Assembly (NCBI GenBank): GCA_963795825.1
Contig: CAWCIW010000002.1
Coordinates: 1-64,000, forward strand
Reading direction: 5' to 3'
DNA: 64,000 bases
Source: BOG-908 sp963795825
GTDB lineage: Bacteria > Pseudomonadota > Alphaproteobacteria > Acetobacterales > Acetobacteraceae
Shown: one piece after another, positions 38,529 to 47,476 of the stretch
How the letters are laid out: each line of letters opens with the position of its first letter
How positions within the stretch are numbered: the first letter of the stretch is position 1
The notes under the pieces: generated by a model
Databases searched by the model: none
Told to the model about the DNA's origin: nothing
Seen by the model: only the letters and a program-made list of their open reading frames with translations
Program-made: the position numbers and the translations under genes

Positions 38529-39557
38529 TTACCGCAGATACACCGTCGACTGGTTTTCCACATCCAGCAGCCCCGACCCGCCAGGCGCCGCGCGCGTAAA
38601 CGCAACCAGGCAGTCGCCAACGGCAAGACTCCGATCCGCGGGCTGCGCGAATGCGGTCGCCTGTGCGGCCTGCGTGGCGCGGCTCGCCAGCTTCACGTCG
38701 AGCAGGCTGACCGCGCCGGCCGGGCGGGGCAGGGCGGCGGGATCGGCGAGGCGAAGTATGTCGTACGCGACGCCTGGCTGGTGGCCGATAAGGCGTGCGG
38801 CGCGGCAGGCCGGCGCGGGAAGATAGAGGAACGCGGTCGAGACCTGCCACGCGCCGGGCGGTGCCGCACCCCATCGCGCGGCGGCCGGCGCGCCGGACAC
38901 AGCGGCGGCGCTGACGGACGCGGCGATCGCATCGACCGCGAGCGGCCGGTTGGCGCGAATGCCTACGTAATTGGCGGCACCCGGCGCGAACCTGAACTCG
39001 CCGCCCATGCCGAACGGCTGCACGGGCGCGCGCGCCGGCGCGGTTGTGACCGCCAGGCGGACCGTCGTGGTGGTGTAGAGCGCGGCGTCGCGCCGCAGGA
39101 ACACGTAGCCCGCGCTGACGAGCGTGACGACGCAGGTGCCGGCAGCGGTGGCCGGCGGCACCGGATGCGGGAGCCTCACGGAAACCGGCACGCCAACCGG
39201 CGCCATATCGTTGCTCTTGAGGATGCCGGCCCACAGCCGCGAGACGGCCGGCATGCCGGGGATGATTGTGGCGTTGCGGCGCGCGCAGGAGGTGCGATCG
39301 TCCGGCGTGGTGCCGAGCAGGACAAGCGCCTCGCTGAAGCCGGGCGCGTTGCCGGCCAGCGCGATGCGGCCGTCGAGGCCGGCGAAGCCCTGGCCGGCGG
39401 GGAGCCAGGTTGTGAAGAGGCGGTTGCGTATGCCTGAGTCGGCGCCGGATTGCGCTACGGTTAGCGTTATCTCGGCGGCTTGCGCGTGGAACGCGAACAG
39501 TAAGCAGGCAAGGAAGGCCTTCTTTTTCGAGAAAAAGAAGCAAAAAGCTTTTATCAT
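38529..39557 (-). CDS. Secreted hypothetical protein; signal peptide partly from repeat arm
   Basis: About 342 residues. The only in-frame ATG near the leader is at 39,557, inside the repeat arm. It gives MIKAFCFFFSKKKAFLACLL and then FAFHAQA|AEITLTV, a workable signal peptide whose positive and first hydrophobic parts come from the element. The mature protein has pairs of Cys (TSCARRN, GTCVVTLV, APACRAARL) and no recognised domain. Alternative: the true start was lost when the element inserted and the gene now uses a rare start codon. Convergent with the small secreted protein. Confidence 0.62.
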   Translation of the reverse strand: MIKAFCFFFSKKKAFLACLLFAFHAQAAEITLTVAQSGADSGIRNRLFTTWLPAGQGFAGLDGRIALAGNAPGFSEALVLLGTTPDDRTSCARRNATIIPGMPAVSRLWAGILKSNDMAPVGVPVSVRLPHPVPPATAAGTCVVTLVSAGYVFLRRDAALYTTTTVRLAVTTAPARAPVQPFGMGGEFRFAPGAANYVGIRANRPLAVDAIAASVSAAAVSGAPAAARWGAAPPGAWQVSTAFLYLPAPACRAARLIGHQPGVAYDILRLADPAALPRPAGAVSLLDVKLASRATQAAQATAFAQPADRSLAVGDCLVAFTRAAPGGSGLLDVENQSTVYLR

Positions 39558-39646
39558 GGCTGTCGCGGACTTCTCAGGATAAATCCGCGACAGCGGAGTC
39601 AAAAGTTTTTTGCTTCTTTTTTGCAAAAAAGAAGGCCTTGCTTGCT
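39503..39646. repeat. Dispersed element, copy 11
   Basis: Both arms CTTC/GAAG, with CGAG loop on the left and TGCA centre on the right. Core ends CTGTCGCGGA / TCCGCGACAG. It separates glyA from the secreted protein (same strand) and overlaps the latter's start. Confidence 0.88.
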
Positions 39647-40944
39647 TACCTATAAATCGGAAACCGCGAGCAAAGCTCCAGAACCCGAGCCCCCACCGCC
39701 GCCTCTGCCGCCGCATTCGTCCCATCGGTGGAACCCGCCAGCCCATCCACCAGCTCGGCGATCATCAGCCCCACCGCCCGGAACTCCGCCTCGCCGAATC
39801 CGCGCGTGGTCGCCGCCGGGCTGCCCAGGCGTATGCCGCTGGTGATCGCCGGCTTGGCCGGGTCGAACGGGATCGCGTTCTTGTTGGCCGTGATGTGGGC
39901 GCGCTGCAGGCTGTCGTCAGTGGCTTTGCCCGTCACGCCTTTGGGGCGCAGGTCGACGAGGATCAGGTGGCTGTCGGTGCCGCCGGTGACGATGTCGAGC
40001 CCGCTCTCGATCAGCGTGGCGGCCAGCGTGCGCGCGTTATCGATCACGGCGCGCTGGTAGGCGCGGAACTCGGGGCGCAGCGCCTCGCCGAACGCCACCG
40101 CCTTGCCGGCGATCACGTGCATCAGCGGGCCGCCCTGCAGGCCGGGGAACACCGCGGAGTTGAGCTTCTTGGCGAGGTCCGCGTCGTTGGTGAGGATCAT
40201 GCCGCCGCGCGGGCCGCGCAGGGTTTTGTGCGTTGTGGTGGTGACGACGTGCGCGTGCGGCAGCGGGCTGGGGTAGAGGCCGGCGGCGACCAGGCCGGCG
40301 AAATGCGCCATGTCCACCAGGAACAGCGCGCCCACCTCATCGGCCACCGCGCGTATGCGGGCGAAGTCGATCACCCGCGGGTAGGCGCTGCCGCCGGCGA
40401 TGATCATCTTCGGGCGCTCGGTGCGCGCCATCTGCTCGAGCTCCTCGTAATCCAGCAGGCCATCCTCGCGGCGCACGCCGTATTGCACCGCGCGGAACCA
40501 CTTGCCGGACTGGCTGGGGGCCGCGCCGTGCGTCAGGTGGCCGCCGGCGGCGAGCGACATGCCGAGGATGGTGTCGCCCGGCTTGATGGTGGCGAGGAAC
40601 ACCGCCCCGTTGGCCTGCGCGCCGGAATGCGGCTGCACGTTGGCGAAGCTGCAGCCGAAGAGCTGGCAGGCGCGGTCGATGGCGAGCTGCTCGGCCACGT
40701 CGACTTCCTGGCAGCCGCCGTAATAGCGTTTGCCCGGCAGGCCCTCGGCATATTTGTTGGTGAGCACGCTGCCTTGCGCCTGCATCACCGCGGCGGAGAC
40801 GATGTTTTCCGAGGCGATCAGCTCGATGCCGTCCTGCTGGCGGGCGAGTTCGCGGGCCAGCACGTCGGCGATTGCGGGGTCGGTTTCGGCGAGCGGGGCG
40901 GTGAAGAAGCGGGTTTGGGCGATGGGCAGGGTCTGGTCGTTCAT
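39646..40944 (-). CDS. glyA: Serine hydroxymethyltransferase
   Basis: 432 residues. Interconverts serine and glycine with tetrahydrofolate, the main source of one-carbon units. Key sites: ELIASENIVSAAVMQAQGS, YYGGCQEVD, HGAAPSQSGKWF, MAHFAGLVAAGLYPSP and the PLP lysine in TTTTHKTLRGPRGG. ATG 40,944 with AAGGAG at 7 bases. The stop at 39,646 touches one element and the promoter side faces another, shared with the divergent permease. Confidence 0.97.
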   Translation of the reverse strand: MNDQTLPIAQTRFFTAPLAETDPAIADVLARELARQQDGIELIASENIVSAAVMQAQGSVLTNKYAEGLPGKRYYGGCQEVDVAEQLAIDRACQLFGCSFANVQPHSGAQANGAVFLATIKPGDTILGMSLAAGGHLTHGAAPSQSGKWFRAVQYGVRREDGLLDYEELEQMARTERPKMIIAGGSAYPRVIDFARIRAVADEVGALFLVDMAHFAGLVAAGLYPSPLPHAHVVTTTTHKTLRGPRGGMILTNDADLAKKLNSAVFPGLQGGPLMHVIAGKAVAFGEALRPEFRAYQRAVIDNARTLAATLIESGLDIVTGGTDSHLILVDLRPKGVTGKATDDSLQRAHITANKNAIPFDPAKPAITSGIRLGSPAATTRGFGEAEFRAVGLMIAELVDGLAGSTDGTNAAAEAAVGARVLELCSRFPIYR

Positions 40945-40967
40945 GGCGGGGCTCCTTGGGTGATGGG

Positions 40968-41100
40968 CAAGGAAGGCCTTCTTTTCTGCAGAAAAGAAGC
41001 AAAAGATTTCTGCTCCCTGTCGGGTCTCGGTGAAACACTCGCCGACAGGGAGCAAAAGCTTTTTGGTCCTTTTTCTCGAAAAAGGACGGCTTGCTTCCTT
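40968..41100. repeat. Dispersed element, copy 12 (mixed arms, divergent genes)
   Basis: Left arm CTTC/GAAG with a CTGCAG centre, right arm GTCC/GGAC. Core ends CCCTGTCGG / CCGACAGGG. It lies between the divergent starts of glyA and the amino acid permease, where a simple terminator would have no upstream transcript to stop. Confidence 0.9.
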
Positions 41101-41180
41101 AACGATTGCGCGCGAGCCAGCAAGCGGGCAGCAATATCACTCACGCACCCGTGCGCGCAAACCGTTTTCCAAGGACACCC

Positions 41181-42626
41181 ATGAGCCTCACCCTCGGCAA
41201 CCCGCTCTTCGCCCGGAAACCGATCGAGGCGAAGGGTGCGGACGGAAACCACGGGTTCAAGCGCACGCTGGGGCCGCTCAGCCTGGTGGCTTTGGGCATC
41301 GGCGCGATCATCGGGGCGGGCATCTTCTCGCTTACCGGCATCGCGGCCGCGGGCAATGCCGGGCCTGCGGTGGTGCTCAGCTTCCTGCTCGCCGCCGTGG
41401 GCTGCGGCTTGGCCGGGCTTTGCTACAGCGAGCTCTCCGGGATGATCCCGGCCGCAGGGTCGGCCTATTCGTACGCCTATGCCTCGCTGGGCGAGCTGGT
41501 GGCCTGGGTGATCGGCTGGGCGCTGACGCTGGAATACGCGGTGGGTGCGGCCACCGTTTCCGTCTCGTGGTCCGGCTACACGGTGCGATTCCTGGGCAAG
41601 CTCGGCCTGAAGCTAGATCACCGGATCACCGCCTCGCCGTTCGACACCGATGCGATGGGCCACGCGGCACCTGGCTTCGTGAACTTGCCAGCCATGTTCA
41701 TCGTCGTTTGCGTATCGATGGTGCTGATACGCGGCATCAGCGAATCGGCGAAGACCAACGCCGTCATCGTCGCCGTTAAGCTCGCCGTGGTGGCCGCCTT
41801 CATCGGGTTCGGCGCGCTGTATGTGAAGCCGGAAAACTGGCACCCGTTCATCCCCGCCAACACCGGCGAGTTCGGCCATTTCGGCATCTCCGGCATCTTC
41901 CGTGGCGCCGCCACGGTATTCTTCGCCTATATCGGCTTCGACGCCGTCAGCACCGCGGCCCAGGAAGCCAAGAACCCCGAGCGCGACATGCCGATCGGCA
42001 TACTCGGCTCGCTCGCCATCTGCACCGTGCTCTACGTGCTGGTCTGCCTCGTGCTGACCGGGCTGATCAGCTACACGAAACTCAACGTATCGGCGCCGGT
42101 ATCCGTGGCGATCGGCGAGACGCCGCTGACGTTCCTCAAGATCGCGGTCGATGTGGGCGCGATCGCCGGGCTCACCAGCGTGATCTTGGTGATGTTGCTG
42201 GGCCAGAGCCGGGTGTTCTACTCGATGGCGAGCGACGGGCTGCTGCCCAAGGTGTTCTCGGCGATGCACCCGCGCTTCCGCACGCCGTATCTCTCCAACC
42301 TGCTGTTCATGGTGTTCGCGGCCGTGGCCGGCGGCTTCACGCCGATCAGCGTGCTCGGGCACATGACCAGCTTCGGCACGCTGCTCGCGTTCAACATCGT
42401 ATGCGTCGGCGTGCTGGTGTTGCGCCGCACCGATCCGGACCGCCCGCGCGCCTTTCGCACGCCGTATTCGCCCTTCGTGCCGGCCGCCGGCATCCTGGTG
42501 TGCAGCGCGCTGATGCTGTCGCTCGAGCCGCAGGTATGGGCGCTGGCGATAGGCTGGCTGGTAATCGGGCTCGGCGTGTTCTTCGGCTATAGCCGCTTCC
42601 ACTCGCATCTGCGCGGCCACGCTTGA
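41181..42626 (+). CDS. APC-family amino acid permease
   Basis: 481 residues with about 12 transmembrane helices. The opening helix GPLSLVALGIGAIIGAGIFS is the APC signature, followed by CYSELSGMIPAAGSAYSYAY, FFAYIGFDAVSTAAQEAKNP (the consensus helix VI-loop region) and VFYSMASDGLLPKVFSAMHP. It probably imports or exchanges cationic or other amino acids. hemB begins at a TTGA overlapping the stop. Confidence 0.9.
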   Translation: MSLTLGNPLFARKPIEAKGADGNHGFKRTLGPLSLVALGIGAIIGAGIFSLTGIAAAGNAGPAVVLSFLLAAVGCGLAGLCYSELSGMIPAAGSAYSYAYASLGELVAWVIGWALTLEYAVGAATVSVSWSGYTVRFLGKLGLKLDHRITASPFDTDAMGHAAPGFVNLPAMFIVVCVSMVLIRGISESAKTNAVIVAVKLAVVAAFIGFGALYVKPENWHPFIPANTGEFGHFGISGIFRGAATVFFAYIGFDAVSTAAQEAKNPERDMPIGILGSLAICTVLYVLVCLVLTGLISYTKLNVSAPVSVAIGETPLTFLKIAVDVGAIAGLTSVILVMLLGQSRVFYSMASDGLLPKVFSAMHPRFRTPYLSNLLFMVFAAVAGGFTPISVLGHMTSFGTLLAFNIVCVGVLVLRRTDPDRPRAFRTPYSPFVPAAGILVCSALMLSLEPQVWALAIGWLVIGLGVFFGYSRFHSHLRGHA

Positions 42627-43615
42627 GGGCGGCCGCATTTCCGGCCGGGCGGCCGCGCCGGCTGCGCCGGGAGGGCTGGACGCGTCGGCTGGTGGCCGAA
42701 CACACGCTGGGCGTTGACGACCTGATCTGGCCGATCTTCGTCATCGAGGGTAGCGGCCTGACGGTGCCGGTGGCGGCCATGCCCGGCGTGGACCGCGTCA
42801 GCCTGGACCGGCTGGAGGGCCACGTGGCCGAAGCCGCGCGCCTCGGCATTCCCGCGGTGGCGCTGTTCCCCGCCACGCCCGCGGAGCGCAAGGATGCCGA
42901 GGGCACCGAAGCGCTCAACCCGGACAACCTGATGTGCGGCGCCGCGCGTCTGCTCAAGCGTGCGTATCCCGAGCTGGGCCTGGTCGGCGACGTGGCGCTC
43001 GACCCCTATACCGACCACGGCCATGACGGCGTTCTGCGCGACGGCTACGTGGCCAACGACGCGACCCTCGCCATCCTGACGCGCCAGGCGGTGCAGCAGG
43101 CGCAGGCCGGCATCGACGTGATAGCACCCTCCGACATGATGGATGGCCGCGTCGGCGCGATACGCGCGGCGCTGGACGATTCCGGGCTGATACACACGAG
43201 CATCATGAGCTACGCGGCGAAATATGCGAGCGCGTTCTACGGGCCGTTCCGCGATGCGCTCGGCTCGGCGAAGTCGCTGCACGGCGACAAGAAGACTTAT
43301 CAGATGGATGCGGCCAACTCGGACGAGGCGATGCGCGAGGTGGAGGCCGATCTCGCGGAGGGCGCGGACATGGTGATGGTGAAGCCGGGCATGCCGTATC
43401 TGGATATCGTGCGCCGCGTGGCCGAGCGTTTCGAGGTGCCGACCTTTGCCTACCAGGTGAGCGGCGAATATTCGATGATGTGCGCGGCGGTGGAGCGGGG
43501 TTGGTTGGATCGGGAGCGGGCTATGTTGGAGAGTTTGTTGGGGTTCAAGCGGGCTGGGGCGGATGGGGTTTTGACGTATTTTGCCGTGGAGGCGGCTCGG
43601 GTTTTGAGGAAGTAA
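42623..43615 (+). CDS. hemB: Delta-aminolevulinic acid dehydratase
   Basis: 330 residues. Condenses two ALA molecules into porphobilinogen in haem and tetrapyrrole synthesis. Sites: ALNPDNLMCGAARLLK, VALDPYTDHGHDGVL (Asp-type metal site rather than the Zn Cys cluster), Schiff-base lysines in SYAAKYASAFYGPFRDA and MVKPGMPYLDI. Start TTG 42,623 overlaps the permease stop by 4 bases. The C-terminus ends right at the left arm of an element. Confidence 0.95.
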   Translation: MRAAAFPAGRPRRLRREGWTRRLVAEHTLGVDDLIWPIFVIEGSGLTVPVAAMPGVDRVSLDRLEGHVAEAARLGIPAVALFPATPAERKDAEGTEALNPDNLMCGAARLLKRAYPELGLVGDVALDPYTDHGHDGVLRDGYVANDATLAILTRQAVQQAQAGIDVIAPSDMMDGRVGAIRAALDDSGLIHTSIMSYAAKYASAFYGPFRDALGSAKSLHGDKKTYQMDAANSDEAMREVEADLAEGADMVMVKPGMPYLDIVRRVAERFEVPTFAYQVSGEYSMMCAAVERGWLDRERAMLESLLGFKRAGADGVLTYFAVEAARVLRK

Positions 43616-43774
43616 GGCCTTCTTTTCTGAAGAAAAGAAGCAAAAGACTTTTGATGGTGCTGTCGCGGACTTGCCTGAAACGTCGTGGTGTTTTCGGATG
43701 AGCGCGGGCGTTGCAAATGCGGGGGAGCAAGAGTTTTTTGCTTCTTTTTTGCAAAAAAGAAGGCCTTGCTTTCT
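43612..43774. repeat. Dispersed element, copy 13
   Basis: Both arms CTTC/GAAG; left loop TGAA, right centre TGCA. The hemB stop TAA lies at its left edge. Core contains CTGTCGCGGACTTGC, shared with copy 11. Confidence 0.87.
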
Positions 43775-43795
43775 TCCTTCCGGGAGTTTCCCACC

Positions 43796-44206
43796 ATGCT
43801 GATCCCCTGCCTGCGCTACGCCAACGCTCCTGCCGCGATCGACTTCCTTTGCGACGCGTTTGGTTTCACGCGGCACATGGTCGTGCCAGACGAGACCGAT
43901 CCCGCGATCATCCAGCACGCGCAACTCGCTTTGGGAGACGCGATGGTCATGTTGAGCTCAGCCATCCCCGGCGGCGTAGCGGCGCTCTACGGGTTCCGCA
44001 CGCCGGCGGAGGCCGGCGGGATAACGATGAGCATATATACGGTGGTGTCCGATGCGGATTCGCATCATGCGGTGGCTGCGGCGCGCAAGGCGGAGATCGT
44101 GACGGCGCCGCATGATAATGCGGGGTATCCCGGGCGGTCCTACAGCGCGCGCGATCCCGAAGGTAATGTGTGGGACTTCGGCACGTACGATCCTCGGGTA
44201 ACCTGA
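43796..44206 (+). CDS. VOC/glyoxalase-like protein
   Basis: 136 residues of the vicinal oxygen chelate fold, PhnB-like group: IPCLRYANAPAAIDFLCDAFG, HAQLALGDAMVML, VVSDADSHHAVAAARKA and RSYSARDPEGNVWDFG. Such proteins bind metal and act as glyoxalases, dioxygenases or resistance proteins; the role here is not clear. The ATG has GGGAG 10 bases upstream. The next gene starts inside its stop (TGATG). Confidence 0.85.
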   Translation: MLIPCLRYANAPAAIDFLCDAFGFTRHMVVPDETDPAIIQHAQLALGDAMVMLSSAIPGGVAALYGFRTPAEAGGITMSIYTVVSDADSHHAVAAARKAEIVTAPHDNAGYPGRSYSARDPEGNVWDFGTYDPRVT

Positions 44207-44937
44207 TGCAGAGGCCTGGCTTGTTCAGAAATATATGCTGCGTTCTGGCGCTGGTTTTGGCGGGCCTTTGCGGGACGGCCGCGCGTGCGGCGGGTCCGGA
44301 CAAGGTGGTGTTGATCGCCGGCGACGACAGCCTGCCGGTGTTCGACAATGCGGTGCGCGGGATCGGCGCAGACCTGGCCTCCGGCGGTGTCGGCGCCGGC
44401 GACATCGTGCGGCTGAGCGCGTCCTCGGCCGGCGCGGATGCGGCGACTTTGGGCCATGTGGTGGCCGCGATTTCTGCGATGCGGCCCGCGCGCGGGCAGG
44501 GCTGCCTGGTGTTTGCGACGTCGCATGGCGGCAGGCGGGAGGGGCTGTATCTGTCGGATGGGGACACGTTTCTGACGCCGCGCGCGCTCGATGCGGCGCT
44601 TGTGCAAGGCTGCGGTTCGGCGCCGACACTTGTGGTGGTATCGGCGTGTTTTTCGGGGAGTTTCACCCAGCCGCCGATGGCGCGTGCGAACCGCGTTGTG
44701 TTGTCGGCGGCGCGGGCGGACAGGAGCTCGTTCGGGTGCGGCGCCGGGCGCGATTACACGGTGTACGATGCGTGTCTGCTCAAGGCGTGGCGGCCCGGTG
44801 TTGCGTGGGCGACGGTGTTCGCGGTGGTGAAGGGGTGTGTGCGCAACGAGGAACTTATCGAGCGGGTGCGTGCCTCGGAGCCGCAGGGGTGGTTCGGCGG
44901 CCGGGTCGGTGGGTTGGCGGTGCCTGGCGGAAGATAA
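44206..44937 (+). CDS. Secreted C13/caspase-fold peptidase-like protein
   Basis: 243 residues with a signal peptide (CCVLALVLAGLCGTAARA). The mature part has VVLIAGDDSLPVFDNAVRG, the His of the dyad in VFATSHGGRREGLYL and the Cys in VVVSACFSGSF, the legumain (C13) arrangement. It also has SAARADRSSFGCGAG, where the substrate-side residues usually lie. A periplasmic cysteine endopeptidase is likely; specificity (Asn or Asp in this family) is not proven. It overlaps the VOC stop by one base, so the two are cotranslated. Confidence 0.78.
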   Translation: MQRPGLFRNICCVLALVLAGLCGTAARAAGPDKVVLIAGDDSLPVFDNAVRGIGADLASGGVGAGDIVRLSASSAGADAATLGHVVAAISAMRPARGQGCLVFATSHGGRREGLYLSDGDTFLTPRALDAALVQGCGSAPTLVVVSACFSGSFTQPPMARANRVVLSAARADRSSFGCGAGRDYTVYDACLLKAWRPGVAWATVFAVVKGCVRNEELIERVRASEPQGWFGGRVGGLAVPGGR

Positions 44938-44956
44938 GGGATGAGCAGCATGTAGT

Positions 44957-45044
44957 CGCCTGTCGGAACTCAGCAGAGTAGATCCCCGACAGGGAGCAAA
45001 AGTCTTTTGCTTCTTTTCTTCAGAAAAGAAGGCCTTGCTTCCTG
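44957..45044. repeat. Partial dispersed element, copy 14
   Basis: Complete core ends (CCTGTCGG / CCGACAGGG) and a right arm with CTTC/GAAG hairpin, but no left arm. Between the C13-like gene and the MATE gene. Confidence 0.8.
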
Positions 45045-45107
45045 AAAGCCTTTGCCGTCGCTCCCCAAACCTTGCCGGCTACACCCCCGCCTGACACAAG
45101 CCCCCCA

Positions 45108-46478
45108 ATGCAAGCCGCCCAAACCCTGCGCCACCCGGGCGGCACCTACAGCCACCACCTCGCCCATACCGTCGCCATCGCCGCGCCGATCGCCGCCGCC
45201 CTACTCTCGGAAGTGGCGATGGGCCTGATCAGCACCATCATGCTCGGCAGCCTGGGCGACCGCGCGCTCGCCGCCGGCGCCTTTGCCATCAACGTATTCT
45301 TCACCGTGCTGCTCGTGTTGCAGGGCGTGCTGAGCGGCGTAGGCGTGCTGGCGGCCAACAAGCTCGGCGCCGGCGCGCCCGCCCAGGTGCCCGGCTATTA
45401 CTGGTCCGGCGTGTTGCTGGCGGTGCTGATGGCCGCCCCCACCTTTGCGCTGATGAGCGCGCCGGCGGCGCTGTGGCGCGCGGCCGGGCAGACTCCGGTG
45501 CTGGCGGCGGATGTGGCCGGCTATCTCCATATCCTGCGCTGGGCGGTGCCGGCCGGCGTGGTGGGCGTGGGCATGATGCGCCAGTTCCTGCCGGCGATCG
45601 GCCTGCAGCGTGTGCTGATCTGGGTGTTGCCGGCCGGCGTGGGGCTGCACGCGGTGGTCACCTGGCAGCTCATACGCGGCGGGATGGGCCTGCCCGGCTA
45701 CGGCATGGCCGGCTCGGCCTGGGCCATCGTCATCACCCTCAGCGTGGTGGCCAGCGCCATGCTCGCGGTGCTGCACGGCCGCCGGTTCCGCGGCTTCGTC
45801 CGCCTGGCAAGGCCGAGCCTGCCGGTGCTGCGGGCGCTGCTCGCCATCGGGCTGCCGGTGGCGGCCACCGTGGCGGTGGAGGCCGGGCTGTTCCTGATGA
45901 CCACCCTGCTGGCGGCCGCGCTGGGCCAGGTGGTGCTGGCGGCGCACGTGATCGCGCTGAGCGTATGCACCGTGTCGTTCATGGTGCCGCTGGCGATCAG
46001 CCAGGCCGCAAACGTGCGCGTGGCCACGGCGCAGGGGGCGGGCGACCCAGGCGGCGCCCGGCGCGCCGGGTTCGCGGCCATCCTGCTCGGCGGCGGCTGC
46101 ATGGCCGTGAGCGCGCTGGTGCTCAGCCTGGTGCCGCGCCTGATCGTGAGCCTCTATATCACGCCGGGCCCCGCCACCGCGGGGGCGGTGGCGCTGGGCG
46201 CCAGCCTGTTGCGGGTGGCCGGCGTGTTCCAGTTGTTCGACGGCACGCAGGTGGCGGCGAGCGGCGCGCTGCGCGGCCTGCAGGACGTGCGCGTGCCGAT
46301 GGTGGTAGCGACGCTCGGCTACTGGGGCATCGGCTTCGTGGCCGGCTGGCTGCTGGCGTTCCGCTTCCATCTGGGCGTGATCGGCTTGTGGTGGGGGTTG
46401 TGCGCGGGGCTGGCGGTGGTGGCGGCCAGCCTGACGTTGCGGTTTGCGCAGCTGAGCAAAGCTGCGGTTGCGCTTTAG
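45108..46478 (+). CDS. MATE-family multidrug transporter (NorM-like)
   Basis: 456 residues with about 12 helices in two MATE halves: IAAALLSEVAMGLISTIMLG and the matching second-half block VEAGLFLMTTLLAAALGQVV, plus FDGTQVAASGALRGLQDVRV, a NorM-like segment before the last helices. Likely a cation-coupled drug or metabolite exporter. ATG 45,108 is preferred; an upstream in-frame start at 45,072 adds a Pro-rich tail. Convergent with the SOUL gene, with an element between. Confidence 0.9.
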   Translation: MQAAQTLRHPGGTYSHHLAHTVAIAAPIAAALLSEVAMGLISTIMLGSLGDRALAAGAFAINVFFTVLLVLQGVLSGVGVLAANKLGAGAPAQVPGYYWSGVLLAVLMAAPTFALMSAPAALWRAAGQTPVLAADVAGYLHILRWAVPAGVVGVGMMRQFLPAIGLQRVLIWVLPAGVGLHAVVTWQLIRGGMGLPGYGMAGSAWAIVITLSVVASAMLAVLHGRRFRGFVRLARPSLPVLRALLAIGLPVAATVAVEAGLFLMTTLLAAALGQVVLAAHVIALSVCTVSFMVPLAISQAANVRVATAQGAGDPGGARRAGFAAILLGGGCMAVSALVLSLVPRLIVSLYITPGPATAGAVALGASLLRVAGVFQLFDGTQVAASGALRGLQDVRVPMVVATLGYWGIGFVAGWLLAFRFHLGVIGLWWGLCAGLAVVAASLTLRFAQLSKAAVAL

Positions 46479-46487
46479 GAAGGAAGG

Positions 46488-46664
46488 AAGAAAGCAGTCC
46501 TTTTTCGAGAAAAAGGACCGAAAAACTTTATTTCCCCGCCTGCACGAAGGCTCCCACTCGTTCTGCCGGACGGTGCGATTGCAGAACAAAAGGGAGCCTT
46601 CGTGCAGGCGTCAGAGCAAAAGCTTTTTGGTCCTTTTTCTCGAAAAAGGACTGCTTTCTTGCTC
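46488..46664. repeat. Dispersed element, copy 15
   Basis: Both arms GTCC/GGAC. The core has a long perfect inverted pair, CCTGCACGAAGGCTCCC and its complement, so the whole element can form one large hairpin. It lies between convergent MATE and SOUL genes. Confidence 0.9.
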
Positions 46665-46667
46665 GCC

Positions 46668-47276
46668 TCACTTCACCGCCAAAGCCACCTCGTTGCGCCG
46701 CAGGAACGGAACTGCAAACGGCGGGTCATACGAGAAATACCGCGGCTCGCCGAACGCCACATATCCCGCCCCCGCAAGCACGCGCCGCAACTTCACCGTC
46801 TCGCCGGCGCGCGCGACATCGGTCGCCGTGCCGGAATACTTGATCACCGCCAGCGTCTCCGCCGGTATGGTGGCCAGGCGCACGCCGCGTTCGGTGGGCG
46901 GCGGCGCGCCGGCTTTCACCACGGCGTGCGGCAGGAAGAAGCGCATCACCGGTGTGGCGCCGCGCGCCGTCTCGACGGGGAGCGTCATGGGCACCAGGGC
47001 CGGCGTGGCCTGCTCCACCGGGACCGTCATGGCCACCAGGTGCGCGCCGGTATTGGCGCCGGTGATGTAGCGGAACAGCCGGCCGAACGCCTGGCCCTGG
47101 TCGCCGCCGTCGATGTCGGTTTCCACCACCATGCGCGGGGCGTAGGCGCGTATCTCCACGTTGGCTGCGAGGGTTTTCACCACCTGGTAGGGCGGCTGCT
47201 CGTAGGCGCCGCGCAGGCCGAACATCGAGAGCCCGGATTCGGCGAAGGTGGTGAGGAAGTAGAACAGCTTGGACAT
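46668..47276 (-). CDS. SOUL/HEBP-family haem-binding-like protein
   Basis: 202 residues with the SOUL fold: YQVVKTLAANVEIRAYAPRM, YITGANTGAHLVAMTVPVEQ, MRFFLPHAVVKAGAPPP and PAETLAVIKYSGTATD. SOUL proteins bind haem or tetrapyrroles in the cytosol or periplasm; the bacterial role is not settled. An N-terminal hydrophobic stretch (KLFYFLTTFAESGLSMFG) could anchor it. Same strand as the penicillin-binding protein, with an element between. Confidence 0.85.
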   Translation of the reverse strand: MSKLFYFLTTFAESGLSMFGLRGAYEQPPYQVVKTLAANVEIRAYAPRMVVETDIDGGDQGQAFGRLFRYITGANTGAHLVAMTVPVEQATPALVPMTLPVETARGATPVMRFFLPHAVVKAGAPPPTERGVRLATIPAETLAVIKYSGTATDVARAGETVKLRRVLAGAGYVAFGEPRYFSYDPPFAVPFLRRNEVALAVK

Positions 47277-47299
47277 GGGAGCCCCCGGGGCGTGGCCAG

Positions 47300-47476
47300 G
47301 AAAGGAAGGCCTTCTTTTTTGCAAAAAGAAGCAAAAAACTCTTGCTCCGACGCCTGCACCAGGGCCTGCGCTGAGTTTGCGAGCGCATCAACCTGCAGAC
47401 AGAGCGTGGTCTGCGGGCAGGCGTCATAGCAAAAGCTTTTTGCTTCTTTTTCTCGAAAAAGAAGGCCTTGCTTGCC
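47300..47476. repeat. Dispersed element, copy 16
   Basis: Arms CTTC/GAAG; the left hairpin is one base short. Core: CGACGCCTGCACCAGGGCCTG, then GCGCATCAACCTGCAGACAG and GCAGGCGTCAT, related to copies 3, 4 and 22. Between the SOUL and penicillin-binding protein genes. Confidence 0.87.

Noticed and set aside
42587..43924. 445-residue minus-strand frame across hemB
   Set aside because: Antisense to hemB and extended by repeat-arm translation, with no recognisable protein.
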